A stretch of 7,015 bases of DNA from Rhodospirillales bacterium (GTDB lineage: Bacteria; Pseudomonadota; Alphaproteobacteria; JAREAF01). Location of the stretch: positions 1-7,015 of the forward strand of contig JAREAF010000152.1 in NCBI GenBank assembly GCA_029240475.1. Reading direction: 5' to 3'. Position 1 is the first letter of the stretch; every line of letters starts with the position of its first letter. A program made the translations under genes and the position numbers. Positions 6,642 to 7,015 of the stretch are shown here, piece by piece. The notes below the pieces were generated by a model. That model had not been told where the DNA came from and did not search any database. It saw only the letters and a program-made list of their open reading frames with translations.

Positions 6642-6646
6642 CTCCC
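6642..6646 (-). promoter_or_regulatory. Ribosome-binding site deciding the dehydrogenase start
   Basis: GGGAG on the minus strand lies 8 bases before the ATG at 6633. The alternative ATG at 6648 has no purine-rich sequence before it (CTCTTCCCCTG), so 6633 is preferred. Confidence 0.5.
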
Positions 6647-6647
6647 A

Positions 6648-7015
6648 TCAGGGGAAGAGTTGGTCGGGTAGCCAGGTCACAGTGATCGGGAAGAACATGA
6701 CGATCACGAGGACAACCAGCTTGATGGCCACGAACGGCCCCACGGACTTGTAGATGTCGAGCATGGTCACGTCCTTGGGTGCGACGCCCTTCAGATAAAA
6801 AAGCGCGAAGCCGTAGGGCGGCGTTTGGATCGCGATTTCGAGGTTGAGGATCATCAGGATGCCGAACCACACGGGATCGAAGCCGAGCCCGACCGCGATG
6901 GGCGTGAACAAGGGAGCGCAGATCAGTACGATGACGTACTCGTCGATGAAACAGCCCAGAACCAGCATGACCAGCTGCATCAAGAAGATGACCGCCATTG
7001 GACCGAGACCGAGCT
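6648..7015 (-). CDS. TRAP transporter large permease (DctM-like), 5' partial
   Basis: The C-terminal 121 or so residues of the large membrane subunit of a tripartite ATP-independent periplasmic (TRAP) transporter, which uses an ion gradient to import organic acids handed over by a periplasmic binding protein. The frame is open to the right edge (LGLGP before MAVIF), so the ATG at 6998 is internal. Three hydrophobic stretches are visible: roughly MAVIFLMQLVMLVLGC, VWFGILMILNLEIAI, and VAIKLVVLVIVMFFPITV. The family motif TPPYGFALFYLKGVAP sits between the last two. This wording resembles the mannitol/chloroaromatic TRAP branch (COG4664) from memory; the substrate cannot be deduced. The binding protein and small permease should lie upstream, beyond the window. 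The stop codon overlaps a possible start of the dehydrogenase (TGATG), so the transporter and enzymes form one transcription unit. Confidence 0.9.
   Translation of the reverse strand, partial: LGLGPMAVIFLMQLVMLVLGCFIDEYVIVLICAPLFTPIAVGLGFDPVWFGILMILNLEIAIQTPPYGFALFYLKGVAPKDVTMLDIYKSVGPFVAIKLVVLVIVMFFPITVTWLPDQLFP

Noticed and set aside
6634..6870. N-terminal extension of the dehydrogenase to 6870
   Set aside because: The added residues lie in a shifted frame of the transporter gene and do not resemble the family; the Rossmann strand begins right after the ATG at 6633.

Overview
The window is GC-rich, densely packed bacterial DNA that looks chromosomal and alphaproteobacterial, probably Hyphomicrobiales (Rhizobiales). 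I infer this from base composition, gene density and the mix of families: TRAP carrier, BKACE, CocE-type hydrolase and a solitary serine recombinase. No rRNA, tRNA or taxon-specific marker is present, so the assignment is tentative.

Layout. (1) 1-1674, plus strand: the C-terminal part of a CocE/NonD (peptidase S15-like) alpha/beta hydrolase, cut by the left edge of the window. (2) 1675-1830: a 156-base intergenic stretch holding a long imperfect inverted repeat whose right arm runs into the start of the next gene. (3) 1831-2424, plus strand: a small serine recombinase of the resolvase/invertase type. (4) 2437-7015, minus strand: a tight six-gene catabolic operon, read right to left. It runs TRAP large permease (partial), 3-hydroxyacyl-CoA-dehydrogenase-family enzyme, short-chain dehydrogenase, OsmC-family protein, M19 dipeptidase-family protein, and BKACE (beta-keto acid cleavage enzyme, formerly DUF849). 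The first five genes are linked by 1- to 4-base overlaps or a 5-base gap. BKACE follows after 33 bases with its own strong Shine-Dalgarno sequence. The plus-strand recombinase and the minus-strand operon converge with only 12 bases between their stop codons.

How the operon may work (inference): the TRAP carrier imports an organic acid; one or both dehydrogenases oxidise a beta-hydroxy acid to a beta-keto acid; BKACE reacts this with acetyl-CoA to give acetoacetate and a shorter acyl-CoA. This is the logic of aerobic L-carnitine breakdown (carnitine dehydrogenase, then 3-dehydrocarnitine cleavage), but no carnitine-specific marker is visible, so the substrate may differ. The M19-like and OsmC-like proteins both lack residues that are hallmarks of their families, so their usual activities should not be assumed.

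Several start codons were moved inward from the longest open frame using ribosome-binding sites and overlaps: the dehydrogenase (6633), the OsmC protein (4901), the dipeptidase-like protein (4401) and the recombinase (1831).
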